Below are positions 1 to 11,590 of a stretch of 64,000 bases of DNA, one piece after another. The position numbers were made by a program, and so were the translations under genes. Source of the stretch: Erodium maritimum (taxonomy: Eukaryota > Streptophyta > Magnoliopsida > Geraniales > Geraniaceae); NCBI GenBank assembly GCA_963921825.1, contig OY997589.1, forward strand, positions 73,888,523 through 73,952,522, written 5' to 3'. Position 1 is the first letter of the stretch, and every line of letters starts with the position of its first letter. The notes under the pieces are model-generated. The model did not search any database, was not told where the DNA came from, and was given only the letters and a program-made list of their open reading frames with translations.

Positions 1-195
1 CAGTGTCCCGTCTCAGGTAGAGAGATACCAGCGCCAAGAGTCCCACAGTAGACAGTGAGTGCGCCAGCGCCAAGACATCAGCAGATGACTCTTCCACCAC
101 CCCCGAGAGGAAGACCCCAGGCACCGCAGGGACGAGTGTACGCGATTGCCGGGCCCCGAGCCAAAGGGCATGTTTCTGATCATGAGATCGCTTAG
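1..195 (+). pseudogene. Ty3/gypsy-like gag C-terminal remnant
   Basis: Frame 1 reads QCPVSGREIPAPR, a stop at 49-51, then a proline-rich stretch ending RPQAPQGRVYAIAG...DHEIA and a TAG at 193-195. The QCPVS start looks like the tail of a CCHC zinc knuckle. A proline/glutamine linker followed by GRVYA is typical of plant Ty3/gypsy gag just before the protease. That family assignment is from memory and no alignment was run. The fragment is cut by the window edge and carries an in-frame stop, so it is a dead remnant belonging to the element whose 3' LTR starts at 2499. Confidence 0.5.
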
Positions 196-490
196 AGTAC
201 TTGTTCACCATTTAACTTTTGGATATCGTGTTTTCTGTCACTTGAGCATTACGCTTGCTTGTTTTGTTTCGTGGTTGCTTTATGTTGGAACGAAATTTAA
301 AATCGTTAAGCCCACCGTGCCTTAACGAGCCGGCTAGAGGCATGGTAGTACCGTTTAGTGTCAGTCGTGAGTATGAAAGTAGAGTAGCAGACCATCTTTT
401 CTTTTTGAATCTTCCATACTAGATCTTCTTCATCTGAGCGTGATGAGCGAGTTTTGAGAACCGAACTTTGAGGTATCAGGCGTTCATCGA

Positions 491-760
491 TTGTCATCAA
501 CGACGAGTGCCGAGCGACGGAGAACCGCAGCAGTATCAGTGCACAGTCAGGACTGCCAAGAGAGGCGACCGAGGGACGATGAGATCAGAGTGGCGCAGCG
601 GAAGCATGGTGGGCCCATAACACGTAGGCATTGCAATCTTCTGTTTCCCTCTACCCTTGCTGAGAAGTTAGGACTTGGAGTAGAGTCCGTGACACGACCC
701 TTTTGTCTTGACACCCGACCACGGGTGATGAGGTTTGACGAGCGTGTGGTGTACGTGTGA
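491..760 (+). pseudogene. gypsy-like aspartic protease remnant
   Basis: The second half of this short open frame reads STLAEKLGLGVESVTRPFCL, then DTRPRVMRFDERV. This resembles the segment after the DTGASHSF motif in Ty3/gypsy proteases, where an A-E-x-L-G-L string is common. The catalytic D-T/S-G triad is not visible upstream, so the domain would be inactive. It lies on the same strand as the gag scrap and the 3' LTR, as expected for one decayed element. No RT, RNase H or integrase is recognisable between here and the LTR, so most of pol is missing. Confidence 0.35.
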
Positions 761-1799
761 GGTTAGAACGGGGTGCACTTCCCTAAGTCCTTCCCAGAGA
801 AGCGGATCAGATCGCCGCCACGCTAGAGACGACGCCGACATCCACGGACCGTGCAGATTCACGCCAGCAGAGTGACCGAACGGAAACACCAGTTCGAAGA
901 GCCGGAGAGAAGGGGTACCTATCCGAGGGCATCACCGTGAAGAACGCAACACGCTCCACGAAGAAGAGGAATGGAGTGCTGAGGAGGCATGAAGATCACC
1001 GAAAGCTGAACCGGGTCAAGGTGAAGAACCGATACTCAATACCGACGGTGTAGAAGAAAATGGTCAGCGGTGGCAACGTCGAAGATCGTGAGCACGTTGC
1101 GGATCGAGGCGAGTATTCGTACTACGTAGCTGTAGAGACGACGTATCACGAGAGCCACATCATTCGCGTCTTACGGTGTAGGCGGGTAGCACCGAGAGGT
1201 ACAGCGGCATCAGACGACATTCTCGGCGGAGCAGGATGCAGCGAGCGAGAGCAGAGTTTGTATCGAGGCGTATTTTATGTTAACAAGTAAAGACCAACGC
1301 TAGTGTTCCGCGGGGACTAGTACGACCATTACGAGTGTACAGTAAAAGCGAGATCACTTACCGATGGAGTTCGGTAACAGCTAGCCGAGTACGACTACCA
1401 CAAGGCTTCTAGACCAGTAACAAGTTGGCACCGAACGAAGCATTGTATGGTAAGTCGAGTCATTTACCCATGCGGGGCACATGTGAGAGATAAGGGTTGA
1501 CCCATGTTGGCCCTTAGTTGTTCGAAAGACGATTGAAGGAATCGCGCAGAGTCGACATGGATGCACGAGGATGAGGTGCACGTAAAGTACCCAAAAACGT
1601 TCAATCCTTGAGTAGACGGTGAGGGTAAGGTCTCGTATTGTGAGCTATGGATGAAATGATTTATAAATGGTTCGATCGGTGTTGTGTGAGCAAGGGTTGT
1701 CAGAAGTACGATATCGCGGGTCGGGTAACCTTTTGATCATCAATCTTGGTTGTGTACTAGCCCTTGTGGGGTGTGGTCGCGGTAACGTTTGACTTGTGG

Positions 1800-1915
1800 T
1801 GTATTTCGAGGTGCGCCCGCCTTCCGACTGGATGTCGGTAAAATGTGCTATTGTTCCGTGTTAAGGTGCGCCTACCTTTCCACTAGATGTGGTAAAATGT
1901 GCAGTTGTTCCGAAC
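1800..1915 (+). repeat. two-copy motif shared with the LTR
   Basis: Two diverged copies of a unit containing ggtgcgcc...ttcc...gatgt.ggtaaaatgtg lie here. The same unit is repeated about four times inside the LTR at 4080-4255. This suggests that LTR-derived sequence lies inside the internal region. Confidence 0.55.
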
Positions 1916-2117
1916 CGTGCAGCAATTCTGAGATCCTTTGTCTTGATGAAGGCATTTTTGTGTTACTTCATTGTATTATTGTGTGTGATTGATCGTGGCA
2001 TAATTGTGTTGAGGTTCTAGTGTGAATTTCCCGAGTGACGGTTACTAAGAGGGCATTATGGAGTTGTGTCTATGTGATGGTTTCGACTTTGGTTCGATTT
2101 ACGAAGTGTTCTGGTAC

Positions 2118-2303
2118 GATGCCTATGCCGACGGGGAATTCCGGTATAAGGTATCTAGACCGATGCTGTGTTTACTGGTGCGATATCCATACCAACGGAC
2201 GATTCCGGTATGGAATATCTAGACAGTTGTCGTGTGTGGCGGTACGATACCTACACCGACGGGAGATTCCGGTACAAGATATCTAGACCGTTACTTGTCT
2301 CCC
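2118..2303 (+). repeat. 64-bp tandem repeat, three copies
   Basis: Units start at 2118, 2182 and 2246. Each carries gattccggta or a close variant followed by tatctagac. The period is exactly 64 bp between the first bases of successive copies. A related motif (ccgatgcgaattccggta) occurs in the 3' LTR near 4470. Confidence 0.7.
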
Positions 2304-2483
2304 AGTGTGTTGTTACTCGTGATTCCTTGAGCTATGGTTTAAGTGTGAACTTTGTGTATTTTGTTAATCGTTGAACAGAATCGATCCCTTAAGCCCAGTG
2401 TGGCGAGTAGATAAGTGTTTGTTCACCTGAAATGCGGTTAAGTGGAGTACGCTCGTTTTAAAATTTCGAGGACGAAATTCTTT

Positions 2484-2498
2484 TTAAGGGGGGTAGAT
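2484..2498 (+). promoter_or_regulatory. polypurine tract (plus-strand primer)
   Basis: The string aaggggggtagat precedes the LTR start TGTAAGAACC. It follows aatttcgaggacgaaat, a widely seen 3' end of plant Ty3/gypsy internal regions. Position and composition fit the plus-strand primer for reverse transcription. Confidence 0.75.
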
Positions 2499-3401
2499 TG
2501 TAAGAACCGCCCACGGTCGATCCCGATCAAACCGGCGAAGTCTGGCGAAAGTTTGACTTTCGGCCGGAAAAGTCAATTGATGACTCCGGGAGTCGTTCGG
2601 GACCTTTCCGGGGCCCAAAAATCTTAGCCGTCATCACGGTTAGCTTATTTGGGCCATTTCCTTTCAAACGACTGTAATATTGGAAAAGTCAAATTTTTGT
2701 CAAACCGGGACTTTTTATCGACAATTTCGACTTAATTTGGAAGTGCTGGAAATTCCTAAGAGCTAAGTGGTCCCCACTAGGACACATGTACTTAGTGGCT
2801 TGGAGGAGAGGAAATGGGTCTCAAAAGACGCATTTACCCTCACAAAGGCCAAACTAGAAGGATTGGACCTAAGAGCATTTTTGGAACTTCAACATTCTAG
2901 GTCTTTAAAGCAATTTGGAGCACAATTCTCCTCTTTATTTGTGCTGGCCAAAATAGAGAGAGAGAGGAGGAGTGAAGAACAAGGTTTGAAGCTTGATGGT
3001 GAAGAAAGGTGCAAAAATGGAGTCTTGAAGGTGTTTGCTTCCCAAAAACTCTCCAATTCCTCATCTTCTTCATCCCCATTCCATTTCTAAGGTAAATCTT
3101 TCATCTATTTTTGTTTTCCTTGAGTTTTGATTTGTGGGTTTAGAAGGAAGAACTTGATAATGGTTGGGTTTTTGGAGGATGCTTTTGGATGATGATTTTT
3201 GAGGATAGAAAGGAAGTAGATGATGATTTTGATTTGGATTTGTGGGGTTTTGATGAAGACCCATGTTGGGTATTGAATTATTGATGTTTTTGGAGCTGTT
3301 TGGGAAGTTTTTGATGGTTAAAAATGGAGATTTTCAAATTGTTTTTGTGTTTTCGGAGTTGGAGAAGAAGGGGTTAGGGATGCCCCGTTCTGATACGGAA
3401 C

Positions 3402-3670
3402 GAGGCATGGAAAGGGCCTCATTCCGGCCCTTTGAGTGGCATGGAACGGGTCACATTCTGGCCATCTGAGTGGCATGGAACGGGCCACATTCCGGCCCTC
3501 TGAGTGGCACGGAACGGGTCACATTCCGACCCTCTGAGTGGCACGGAACAGGCCACATTCCGGCCCTTTGAGTGGCACGAAACGGGTCACATTCCGGCCC
3601 TCTGAGTGGCACGGAATGGGCCACATTCTGGCCCTCTGACTGTCATGGAACGGGCCTCATTCCGGGCCAG
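3402..3670 (+). repeat. 34-bp minisatellite inside LTR
   Basis: About eight tandem units of the form gagtggcacggaacgggtca followed by cattccggccctct, with point differences. The array is GC-rich against its surroundings. Confidence 0.8.
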
Positions 3671-4059
3671 TTTCCAGAAGTGTGGGCTGTCCGAGTTGGG
3701 CCTAGTTTGGGCCCAAATTGCCTCTTTAGCCCAAGTTTCATCGTTGAGGGTTTTTGGTAGTTTACTTTAAAACCGTCTTTGCTTGGTTATTAATTATAGT
3801 TTTAATTGTGCTCCAAGACCTTGGACCCGAACTCGACGAAGGAGGAGACCTTGGGAACCACGTGAGAAGACGGAGAGGAAGCTAGCCCGGACGTCAACAG
3901 CTAGGAGTATTTGTTCGTTGGAGATTTCGAGGTAGGGAAAAGTCGTAAAACTCCACTCTTAATTTAAGAATGATAATAGTATGCCTATAGGATAATTAAT
4001 AAACCGGAAAGGTCCTAGCTTGCATATAGGATGTGATTCACTAGAATAGCCACTTCAAT

Positions 4060-4260
4060 TATATTAATAACCGGGAGTCGGTAAAATGAGCTGTGACTAT
4101 GAGTTAAGGTGTACCTACCTTCCGACCAGGAGTCGGTAAAATGAGCTGTGATTCCGGGTTAAGGTGCACCTGCCTTCCGACTAAGCATCGGTAAAATGAG
4201 CTACGAATCATGGTAGGGTGCGCCTGCCCTCCGACCGAGTGTCGGTAAAATGTGATATAG
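4060..4260 (+). repeat. ~58-bp tandem repeat inside LTR, about four copies
   Basis: Each unit contains ccttccgac...gtcggtaaaatgagct followed by ggttaaggtgcacctg. The copies are diverged. The same unit appears upstream of the LTR at 1800-1915. Confidence 0.7.
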
Positions 4261-5200
4261 CCGTGAGATCCGGCGTATTAAGGGAGATTTATTATGCATG
4301 TATGCTAGTGACCTATTGCGTGACTGTCATTGCTTTAATTGTATGCGTGAATTGAATGTTACGATATGATTGGGTACCCCGATGAGCGTTTCCAGGAAGA
4401 CGTCTAGGCCGATGTGCGTTTCTGGTATGCTATATTACTTGTTTACCCCGAGGCGAATTTCGGGAAGGCCGATGCGAATTCCGGTATTTGTGTTTATTTG
4501 TTGTATTACTCCGATGCTATGTTTTCGGGAGGATACCTTGTTTCACCCCGATGACCTGTGTCCTTTGGTGACATTTCCGGGAGTCCCGATGATGTGTCCC
4601 TTGTGGGAGTGTTTCCGGGAGTCCCGACGTATGTGTCCCACTGTGACCGAGGGGCATTCCGGTACGATGCGTTGGTTTGTGTATGGATCGAAGTACTGTG
4701 GTTTAAATCAGCTATGCTTATATACTTGTGCGTCTTAAACTGTTTTCCCGTTAATTCTTCTCGAGTTACTATATTATTGAGCGTTGAAGCTCTTATTGAT
4801 CTTTACTTATGTATCCTTTGGAAATTTGTACAAATTGTTTTTTTTACCAAGCGGGGTTTCTTTTTACTTACTACTTTTTCCTACTGAGCGTAAGCTCACC
4901 CCCTTCTTGTTTAATGTGTTTTACAGGTTTCATTGCTGAGTAGACTTGCGGTTGATTCAGGGCTTGGGAGCTTGAGGATCCGGGTTGTCTTAGTAGAGAC
5001 GTATGGTTTTCGTTCACTTTGTAACAAATAATGTTTTCTTTATCTGTTCGGATTGAGCTTTGATTCTTACTTATCAGAATTATTATTTGGAACTAAAGAA
5101 TTTGGAGTTGATTTTCAATTAGAATTTACATTTATTTTATCTTGCTTTTATTCCTAGTTCACGTCTCGAGTCCGGTCAAAACCGGATTTGGGGCGTGACA

Positions 5201-7622
5201 TCATACGCGTTCTAAGTTAGAACAGGATAAGATGAAAAGTTTAATCTGTTCATACGTATTCTAACTAGAACCGAATCAGATGACACCCAAATTGGTGTAA
5301 CTAGATCGTCTTTACGTGTTTCTAGGAAACAAGATCAATCACAAGAATTATTCTAGCATACTGAATAAAGAGTAGAAGAGTATTTTTCTTCTTCAAATCT
5401 GTCCACCGGGTCAGAATGGACCCGCGAACTGGATCCGAACCAGGACCAGACCCACTCCTGGCCTGACCCGCAGAAGGCCTGATCCAGTTAATGACCCGCG
5501 CCCACGCCCGTGTCCGATCCACACCGACCTGAGTCCGCGACCCGCATATCGACCCGATCCAGTCCTGCCAACCAGTGTCTCTCTCCTGCGTTTATGTTTT
5601 GTTTGGACTCCAACTACATTTTCTCCTCTTGGGCATATATAGTACCTGGGCCTAATAAATAATAAACAAACAATTAAAAATTTAACAGCCTAGAAACGCG
5701 ATTTTTTTTATTCATACGCGTTCTACACAGCCCACAACCATCAAATGTGGCGCTGACTCCTCCCATGGTTCCGATAACCTTTTTTTTTCAACCTTCAACC
5801 AGATTCGAAAATTGATTTCCAAAATAAATTTATAATAGATTTTAGATATAACAGAACCTGCCAAAAGGTTGTTAGACACATCTAATTCAGTTTCCTTATC
5901 AAACCAGACTCGGAAAATAAAATTTCCAAACTCAATTTGGAAAATAAATTTCCTTTTTCTGAATACAAACTAACCTGTCAAGAGAGATGGTTAGTAACAG
6001 ATGATCAAACAAAATTTAAATAGCCGTTTACTAGTTTTATTTACTGTTGGTCGACGAATCGTAGGAGGATTTTGAAAATCAGATTAAATAATATTTGATT
6101 CCCTTTTGATTTTCAGGATTTCCAATACCTGCAAAATAAATCAATTAGGCGTAGAATGACATGTTACTAGACTTTGTTACCAGACTTCGATTTTAAATCT
6201 TAGTTTGAATCAAACTCCGGCAAAGATAACATGTTCTTCGTCTATGGAACTTGCAAAAACCTAAAAAGTCTTAACATTGTTAGACGGGTTAGTCCATAAA
6301 CGATGATAAACAGATAAAAACTGAATCCAATATTATTAATGAATATTCAGATCATATACGAAACAAATTAAGAAACAAAGTATGTAATAATATACAGTCG
6401 ATACGTAATCGAAACAGTAACCTCAATTGATACTCGAAGAGGGAACTGGTATGTCGAGGCCTGCAAACCAGTTTCCTTAAGACTTTTTATTGCCCCGTCC
6501 GAGCAAGTCTCCCAAGATACAACGACAACGTAAACGAACTCGAAGCCGTGTATGAGAAGTAGCACCGAGTAGAAAGAAATCAGTTGCTCTGTTCTTGGAG
6601 AAGGAGAGAAATTGTGTAGGTAAATTTCGTATCTAATTCGTCTCTATTATGTGTCTAATTTTTCACTACGAATAATGACCTAGAACAGAGCTTATATAGG
6701 AAAAGGGGAGAGAGTTTTTCGAAACGAGTTTTATGGAAACACAATTTTCGGAAATATCAATTTTGGGAAATATACAATTTCCGAAAAATAATTATTAAAT
6801 TCGAATTTAATAAAATCTGGAAACAAAAAATATTTTCGGAATTATTATAAGATTCGAAATAATATAAAATTCAGAAATTTCCTTAATTACATATTAATTT
6901 CCAAAACTGAAAAAGATATCAATTTCAGATTTCCTTATTTTGCGTATTCTGAGAATTGGAAATTAATTGTTGAGATTTCAATACGGGCCGAAGCAAAACG
7001 AAACTGGCGCCACATGCCCAAATTCGTTGCAGCATTCGCGTCACGCACATAGCCTTTTATTCAAGCAATTCACACATGCTAGTAATGTAAAGATATATAA
7101 ACCCAATAAAAGTTTGGTAATCTTTCCATGTGGATCTACACAAGAATTGCGCATTTCCATTTACAATTTTCTCAACAACTAAGTTCAACGGGTGATCTTT
7201 GAGCTTTAATTTCTAATTCACCTCTTGTCCGTTTAGACCTCATAATATCTCGTTGGAAAGGCCTCACTTCCTAGAACACAAAACAAATATTTCCATAGTT
7301 CTAGGGGTGAGCCGATCCTATATATAATTGAGCCTCAAGTTGACCATTTCCATTTGTCTAAACTCACTTTTGTCCAACATTACGTATACGCGATCGACAG
7401 AAGATTTAGACGCAAAATACCCATTTGAAAGATGGGATTCATCATTAACATGAATCACCCTCACTAGAAAAATCAATTCACAAGGTACCTATTCATCCCT
7501 AGAAATATGAGGATTCCTGGATTAGCAACCCAAAACCAAATTTGAAAAGAACAAGCAGTTATTTTGTAAAGCAAGTTGGGTTCAGTTATGTGACTCCATA
7601 AGAAAAATTATAGAGAACTTAA
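5201..7622. other. AT-rich intergenic DNA, possible LTR debris
   Basis: No coding sequence is supportable. On the minus strand 6370-6700 shows a TATA-like cctatataag (about 6687-6698) followed by a leader-like stretch ending in short open frames, which is how an LTR promoter and U5 often look. No matching second LTR, primer site or polypurine tract was found, so this stays unassigned. A short GC-rich island lies at 5400-5560. Confidence 0.3.
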
Positions 7623-7890
7623 TGAGACGCCCCGGCAAGACCCGTCCCGGTCCCCCAGGCGCGCCCGGCACCCGAGCCCTTGGCGGAGGTCCCAAAGGGC
7701 CCGAGTTCAGTCGTCCTCGGATGGTGCGCAGCGGACTTGGCACATCCTACCATTGAAGAACGATACGAGACACTCAAAGCAAGGGACTATCGCACGTCAA
7801 GAGAACGGGGCATACCTGCAAACCATAGAAGATGTCGTTAACGCACTCATCTGGCCGTAGGAAAAGGGGGTCACCAAAAAGGTCGTAACA
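7623..7890 (-). repeat. left LTR (3' LTR) of TRIM-like element
   Basis: 268 bp, pairing with 8283-8550. On the minus strand it follows the polypurine tract, so it is the 3' copy. Confidence 0.85.
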
Positions 7891-8282
7891 TTCTCCCCCA
7901 CCCATTCTCTCGCCGTCCTCGGCGAAGAACTTCAACCTTCGGCACTTGACCATCTCTTGTCTGCATCTTGCTGACGGCACGTTCCCTCGGCCAACTGGCG
8001 CACTTGCGCTCCTTCACATCCAACGGTCTGTGGCGTCCTCAGGCACCCGGTGCCCTTCATGTTGGCAGCCCCTGGCTCGCACCAACCTGCGCTACCTCGC
8101 GCACTTTCTTATCTCGGCACACGCACACGACCCCGTGATCTTCTCGGCACCCAGTGCCTATGTGTTGGAAATATTCACCTCGTCAGCTCAGCGCCCTGCG
8201 CTCGGCACACCGTCTTTCTTGGGCGATCCACCATGTTGAGTTCTCGCGCGGGGTACCCTCATCGACCCACTCTGATACAACT

Positions 8283-8550
8283 TGAGACGCCCCGGCAGGA
8301 CCCGTCCTGTTCCCCCAAGGGCGCCCGGCACCCGAGCCCTTTGCGGAGGTCCCAAAGGGCCCGATTTCAGTCGTCCTCGGATGGTGCACAGCGGACTTGG
8401 CACATCCTACCATTGAAGAACGATACGAGACACTCAAAGCAAGGGACTATCGCACGTCAAGAGAACGGGGCATACCTGCAAATCATAGAAGATGTTGTTA
8501 ACGCACTCATATGGCCGTAGGAAAAGGGGGTCACCAAAAAGGTCATAACA
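8283..8550 (-). repeat. right LTR (5' LTR) of TRIM-like element
   Basis: 268 bp, pairing with 7623-7890. The tRNA-primer-like site lies next to its left edge at about 8264-8282. Confidence 0.85.
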
Positions 8551-10189
8551 TTAAGATCATATTGACACAAACACTCATCTTCTCTCCCATTGAAACCCTT
8601 AACCCTAATTATTACGGCTTCATTCCTAGAATTGACCTAAAAATCACTACACTGATATGCAATATCCAAATACATATATATATATATACATACACACATA
8701 TATCAACTATCGAAGATAAACTAGTGAAAAAAATCTGAAGAAAATCACCTGATCGAGAATCTTCTGGTTCCGCCATTGAAGCTTATGTGCAGAGCTTCCG
8801 ATCGCGTCACGCTATGAGAGAAAATGCATGCTGAATCGCAGATGCACGTGAAGACAGTCAGATTGAGGCTTCAAGAGAGAAGAAAATGAAAGGGCAATCT
8901 TGTGATTTCACACATAAAAAATGACTCACGTGAGACGCACGTGAAACACTATTCACGTAAACAGTTAGTTTTAACATTATTTAATGGTTTTTGGTAATTA
9001 AGTTTTGAAATCCGGTACTATTTGACAATTTTCCAAAGTTTGGGTGCAGATTTGACAGTTGACTTTAGTACAGCGTTAGTACATGGAGTTAACCCTATTT
9101 TTTATCATTTCTTTTTTACTTAAATTTCTTCCAAATATGATATAAGAAATTCTTTTTTCTTATTAATAATTTTTTATTATTTGTTCATAACTTTTTCTGT
9201 AAAATTTTATTTGTAATATTATTAATAATATATAATTTGTAAACTTACAAAATTAAAAAATCATTCGTCTGCGGGTGAATTTTTATAAAGGCTTTATATG
9301 AACTTACATTTTGATATAAGACCTCCCTAATTTATTTTTACAGAAGACCTTCAAATTTTAAAAACACCTATTTTAACCCTTTTCAAATTTTAATTTCCCC
9401 CGTTTTAAAAAAAATTGAAAATCCCCATTTTAAGTTTTAAAATTCTCACCCATTTTTTGGGTGGTAGATTGGACGATCTTCTACAGATCGGCCAATTTAC
9501 CGCGGATCGGCCGATCTACCGTGGAGAGGAAGAAAGAAACAAAGTAAGGGAAGAAGACTATGATGACTTTGAGATTATAAAAAAGATCACATTGATATTG
9601 ATTCAATATACAAAAAACGTTGTTTCTTAGCCCTTTGTGACCTTTTATTAGCATTTTCTAACCGACCTCGACTTTTTATCATATATCCTATCCTAAATGT
9701 GTTTTTTTTAACAAAAAGTTACCTAAAGGGTGGTATTTTGACACATATCCTAACCCGCTTTTTTATAATTAGTTACACAATTTTTGTAAAAGAAAAAACG
9801 ATCTTTTGTGTTAGGATCTGTGACAATGACCTTTTCGACTAGGCTAAGAATCGACATTATCCCTTTGATATAAGAAAAACTCTACGTACTAACTATCATA
9901 AACTTGTACATATTAAGAACTGACTGTTGACTTATTAATCGATCAGATCAAGTTTGTAAACTTAGGTAATTACACAAACTGACTTTTTCCGTTAGAAATG
10001 ATAGAAAACGTTAGAAAAAACACCAAAAACTAATTGTCATATGACTATTGAACTAAAAAAACTAAATGTATACTTATTATTTTTTAGGGTTTTTTCTACA
10101 GGTTTCTGTTATTTTTAATAAAAACAGTTACTTTGTAGAATTATTTTAAGTTTATATACTAATAAGTCAACCATCATACGTAAGTAGAA
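8551..10189. other. AT-rich intergenic DNA
   Basis: No supportable gene. A short (TA)n run lies at 8677-8692. On the minus strand a start codon at 8776 opens MAEPEDSRS and meets a GT at 8749-8748, resembling a tiny first exon, but nothing downstream supports a gene. The part from 9100 to 10150 is very AT-rich, with only a short GC patch at 9465-9530. Confidence 0.4.
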
Positions 10190-10641
10190 AGCGTCGGCCC
10201 TAGCCTTGGCGATTGCACGGACGTCGGAGATCGATCGAAGACAGGCTTTCCTCAGCGTGCTTCACCGGTGTCTCCTTCACGGCTTCTTCGTGGTGAGGTA
10301 AGGTTTCTCTCTAACTACCTGTTCTCGATTGAAGTTTGGATTAGGGTGGCGTTGTGTGGAGAGAGAAGGGGGTCATTGAGGACGAGGTCGACAAATTCTG
10401 AGGGCGTACCGGTTGGGTGTATCGGAGGAGTTTGTGACCGTGGTCGTGGGGTGCGATCGGACAATCTGAGATCCGGGGTTTTGATCTCTGCTTTGTGTAA
10501 CCGTCTGGGAGTTATCGACCTACGTAGGAGTAATTTCTGGGCTTCAAAGCGGGGTAATCGGACTGCAATCTGGTGGTGGTGATTGATCTGCGAGGTGGGG
10601 GCAGGTTGTTTCGAATCCCTGAGCAATCGGAGCAGTGCGGG

Positions 10642-11590
10642 ATGCGTTTTCTGTCCTGGAATTGTAGGGGCTTAGGGAAGCTAGCTACGGTGGAGTACCT
10701 GAAAGGAGCTATTCGCCGGAGAAAGACGTAGGTAGTATTCTTGATTGAGACACTTACGAGGACAGGGGAAGTAGACACACTGAAATTGAAGACCGGACTC
10801 GCTGGTGGTTTTGAGGTCCCGACGGAAGGGCATAAAGGGGGACTCATCCTCATGTGGGCGGCGGGGGTCGTGGTCAAAAAGATCGGGAGCGATGACAGAT
10901 TCATTGATGTAGAGGTTTTGGATCCGGCTGGGGGTGTTTTCGCTTCATTGGGGTTTATGGGGAGGCGAATAGGGAGCTGTGCTGGCAGACATGGGAGACT
11001 ATCCGGTCTTTGGGTGATGTTTCAGGGATGCCAAAACAATGGCTCCTTATGGGTGACTTTAATGGCATTTTGAAACAAAAGGATAAGCGAGGGGGTAACC
11101 GGTACCCTTCGGCTCTTACCCAAGGTTTCCGGGAGGCAATTCGTGATGTCCGGGTTACTGATGTTCCACTCTAGGGGTATGGTTTTACGTGGCATAGTGG
11201 AAGTGAGCCGGAGACGCGGATGGCGGTGCAACTTGATAGGGCTCTTATGTCCCCCGAACTACATCATATGTGGCCGGATGCCCATTTGCTCAACCTAGGT
11301 ATTTCGACGTCAGATCAGTTACCTATTCTACTTGACTCTGAGCGGTGAGTGGAACCTGTGGGATCTAGGCAATTCAGGTTTGAGAACATGTGGGCGGAAG
11401 ACCCGGAGTGTGGCCAGGTAATTCAGGCCTGGTGGGTCTCCCCTGGGGACAGGGACATTGGCAGCAAAACCTCGGACACAGGAGGGGCATTGGAGACCTG
11501 GGGTAGAGAGGTATATAATGCTCTGGCCAGGAAGATCTCTCGCTACGAGAAAGATATGCTATGGTTGAATGGCAAAACTGACCAGACAAG
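10642..11590 (+). pseudogene. LINE endonuclease domain (broken)
   Basis: The frame opens MRFLSWNCRGLGK, the classic start of a plant LINE ORF2, where N of SWN is a metal/DNA-binding residue. A TAG follows the string IRRRKT. The open stretch VVFLIETLTRTGEVDTLK carries the catalytic E. A frameshift near 10930 leads to WLLMGDFNGIL (the GDFN motif). Further down STSDQLPILLD replaces the usual S-D-H-x-P-I, so the catalytic histidine is Gln. More stops occur in-frame (for example before GYGFTWHSG, and after LLDSER). The domain is therefore inactive by both lesion and active-site change. Confidence 0.8.

Larger units (their letters stand above)
761..2498 (+). mobile_element. degenerate 3' internal region of gypsy-like element
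   Basis: No recognisable domain is present. The stretch 1060-1290 is open but matches nothing I know. From about 1800 the sequence contains motifs that recur in the LTR at 4080-4680 (gtcggtaaaatgtg; gaattccggta). The last bases read K-I-S-R-T-K-F-F-L-R-G in one frame, a common end of plant gypsy integrase reading frames, directly before the polypurine tract. Confidence 0.5.
2499..5200 (+). mobile_element. Ty3/gypsy-like 3' LTR (2.7 kb)
   Basis: The LTR begins TGTAAGAACCGCCC right after the polypurine tract and ends GGATTTGGGGCGTGACA, giving TG...CA ends and about 2702 bp. Two other LTRs here share its style. The solo LTR 30869-34144 has the same ending (TTGGGGCGTGACA), a gtcaacagctagga block followed by aggtagggaaaagt, and a 'gagcg..a.gctcaccc' block near its 3' end. 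The LTR starting at 63410 shares the opening and a cttagccgtc block. The 5' LTR of this element lies outside the window, so target duplication and age cannot be read. Long LTRs of this kind fit Tekay/Del-like chromoviruses, but that lineage is inferred. Confidence 0.8.
7623..8550 (-). mobile_element. small non-autonomous LTR retrotransposon (TRIM-like)
   Basis: Two direct repeats of exactly 268 bp (7623-7890 and 8283-8550) flank a 392-bp core. Read on the minus strand the LTR starts TGTTAYGACC and ends GGGGCGTCTCA. Directly inside the right-hand copy the minus strand reads AGTTGTATCAGAGTGG, a near match to the usual initiator-Met primer site TGGTATCAGAGC. Directly inside the left-hand copy it reads gggtgggggagaa, a polypurine tract. 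TTAA lies immediately outside both ends and is a likely 4-bp target duplication. The LTRs differ at roughly a dozen positions by eye. The core holds no gag or pol, so movement needs enzymes from another element. Confidence 0.85.

Noticed and set aside
6370..7200. A full copia or other LTR in 5.2-7.6 kb
   Set aside because: A TATA-like site and leader-like sequence are visible, but no second LTR, primer site or polypurine tract was found, so boundaries would be invented.
8050..8520. A 156-codon open frame on the plus strand
   Set aside because: It runs through the core and LTR of the minus-strand TRIM-like element; it is an accident of GC-rich repeat sequence.
8740..8776. Minus-strand first exon MAEPEDSRS with GT donor
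   Set aside because: Nothing downstream on the minus strand supports a gene; the motif could be chance.
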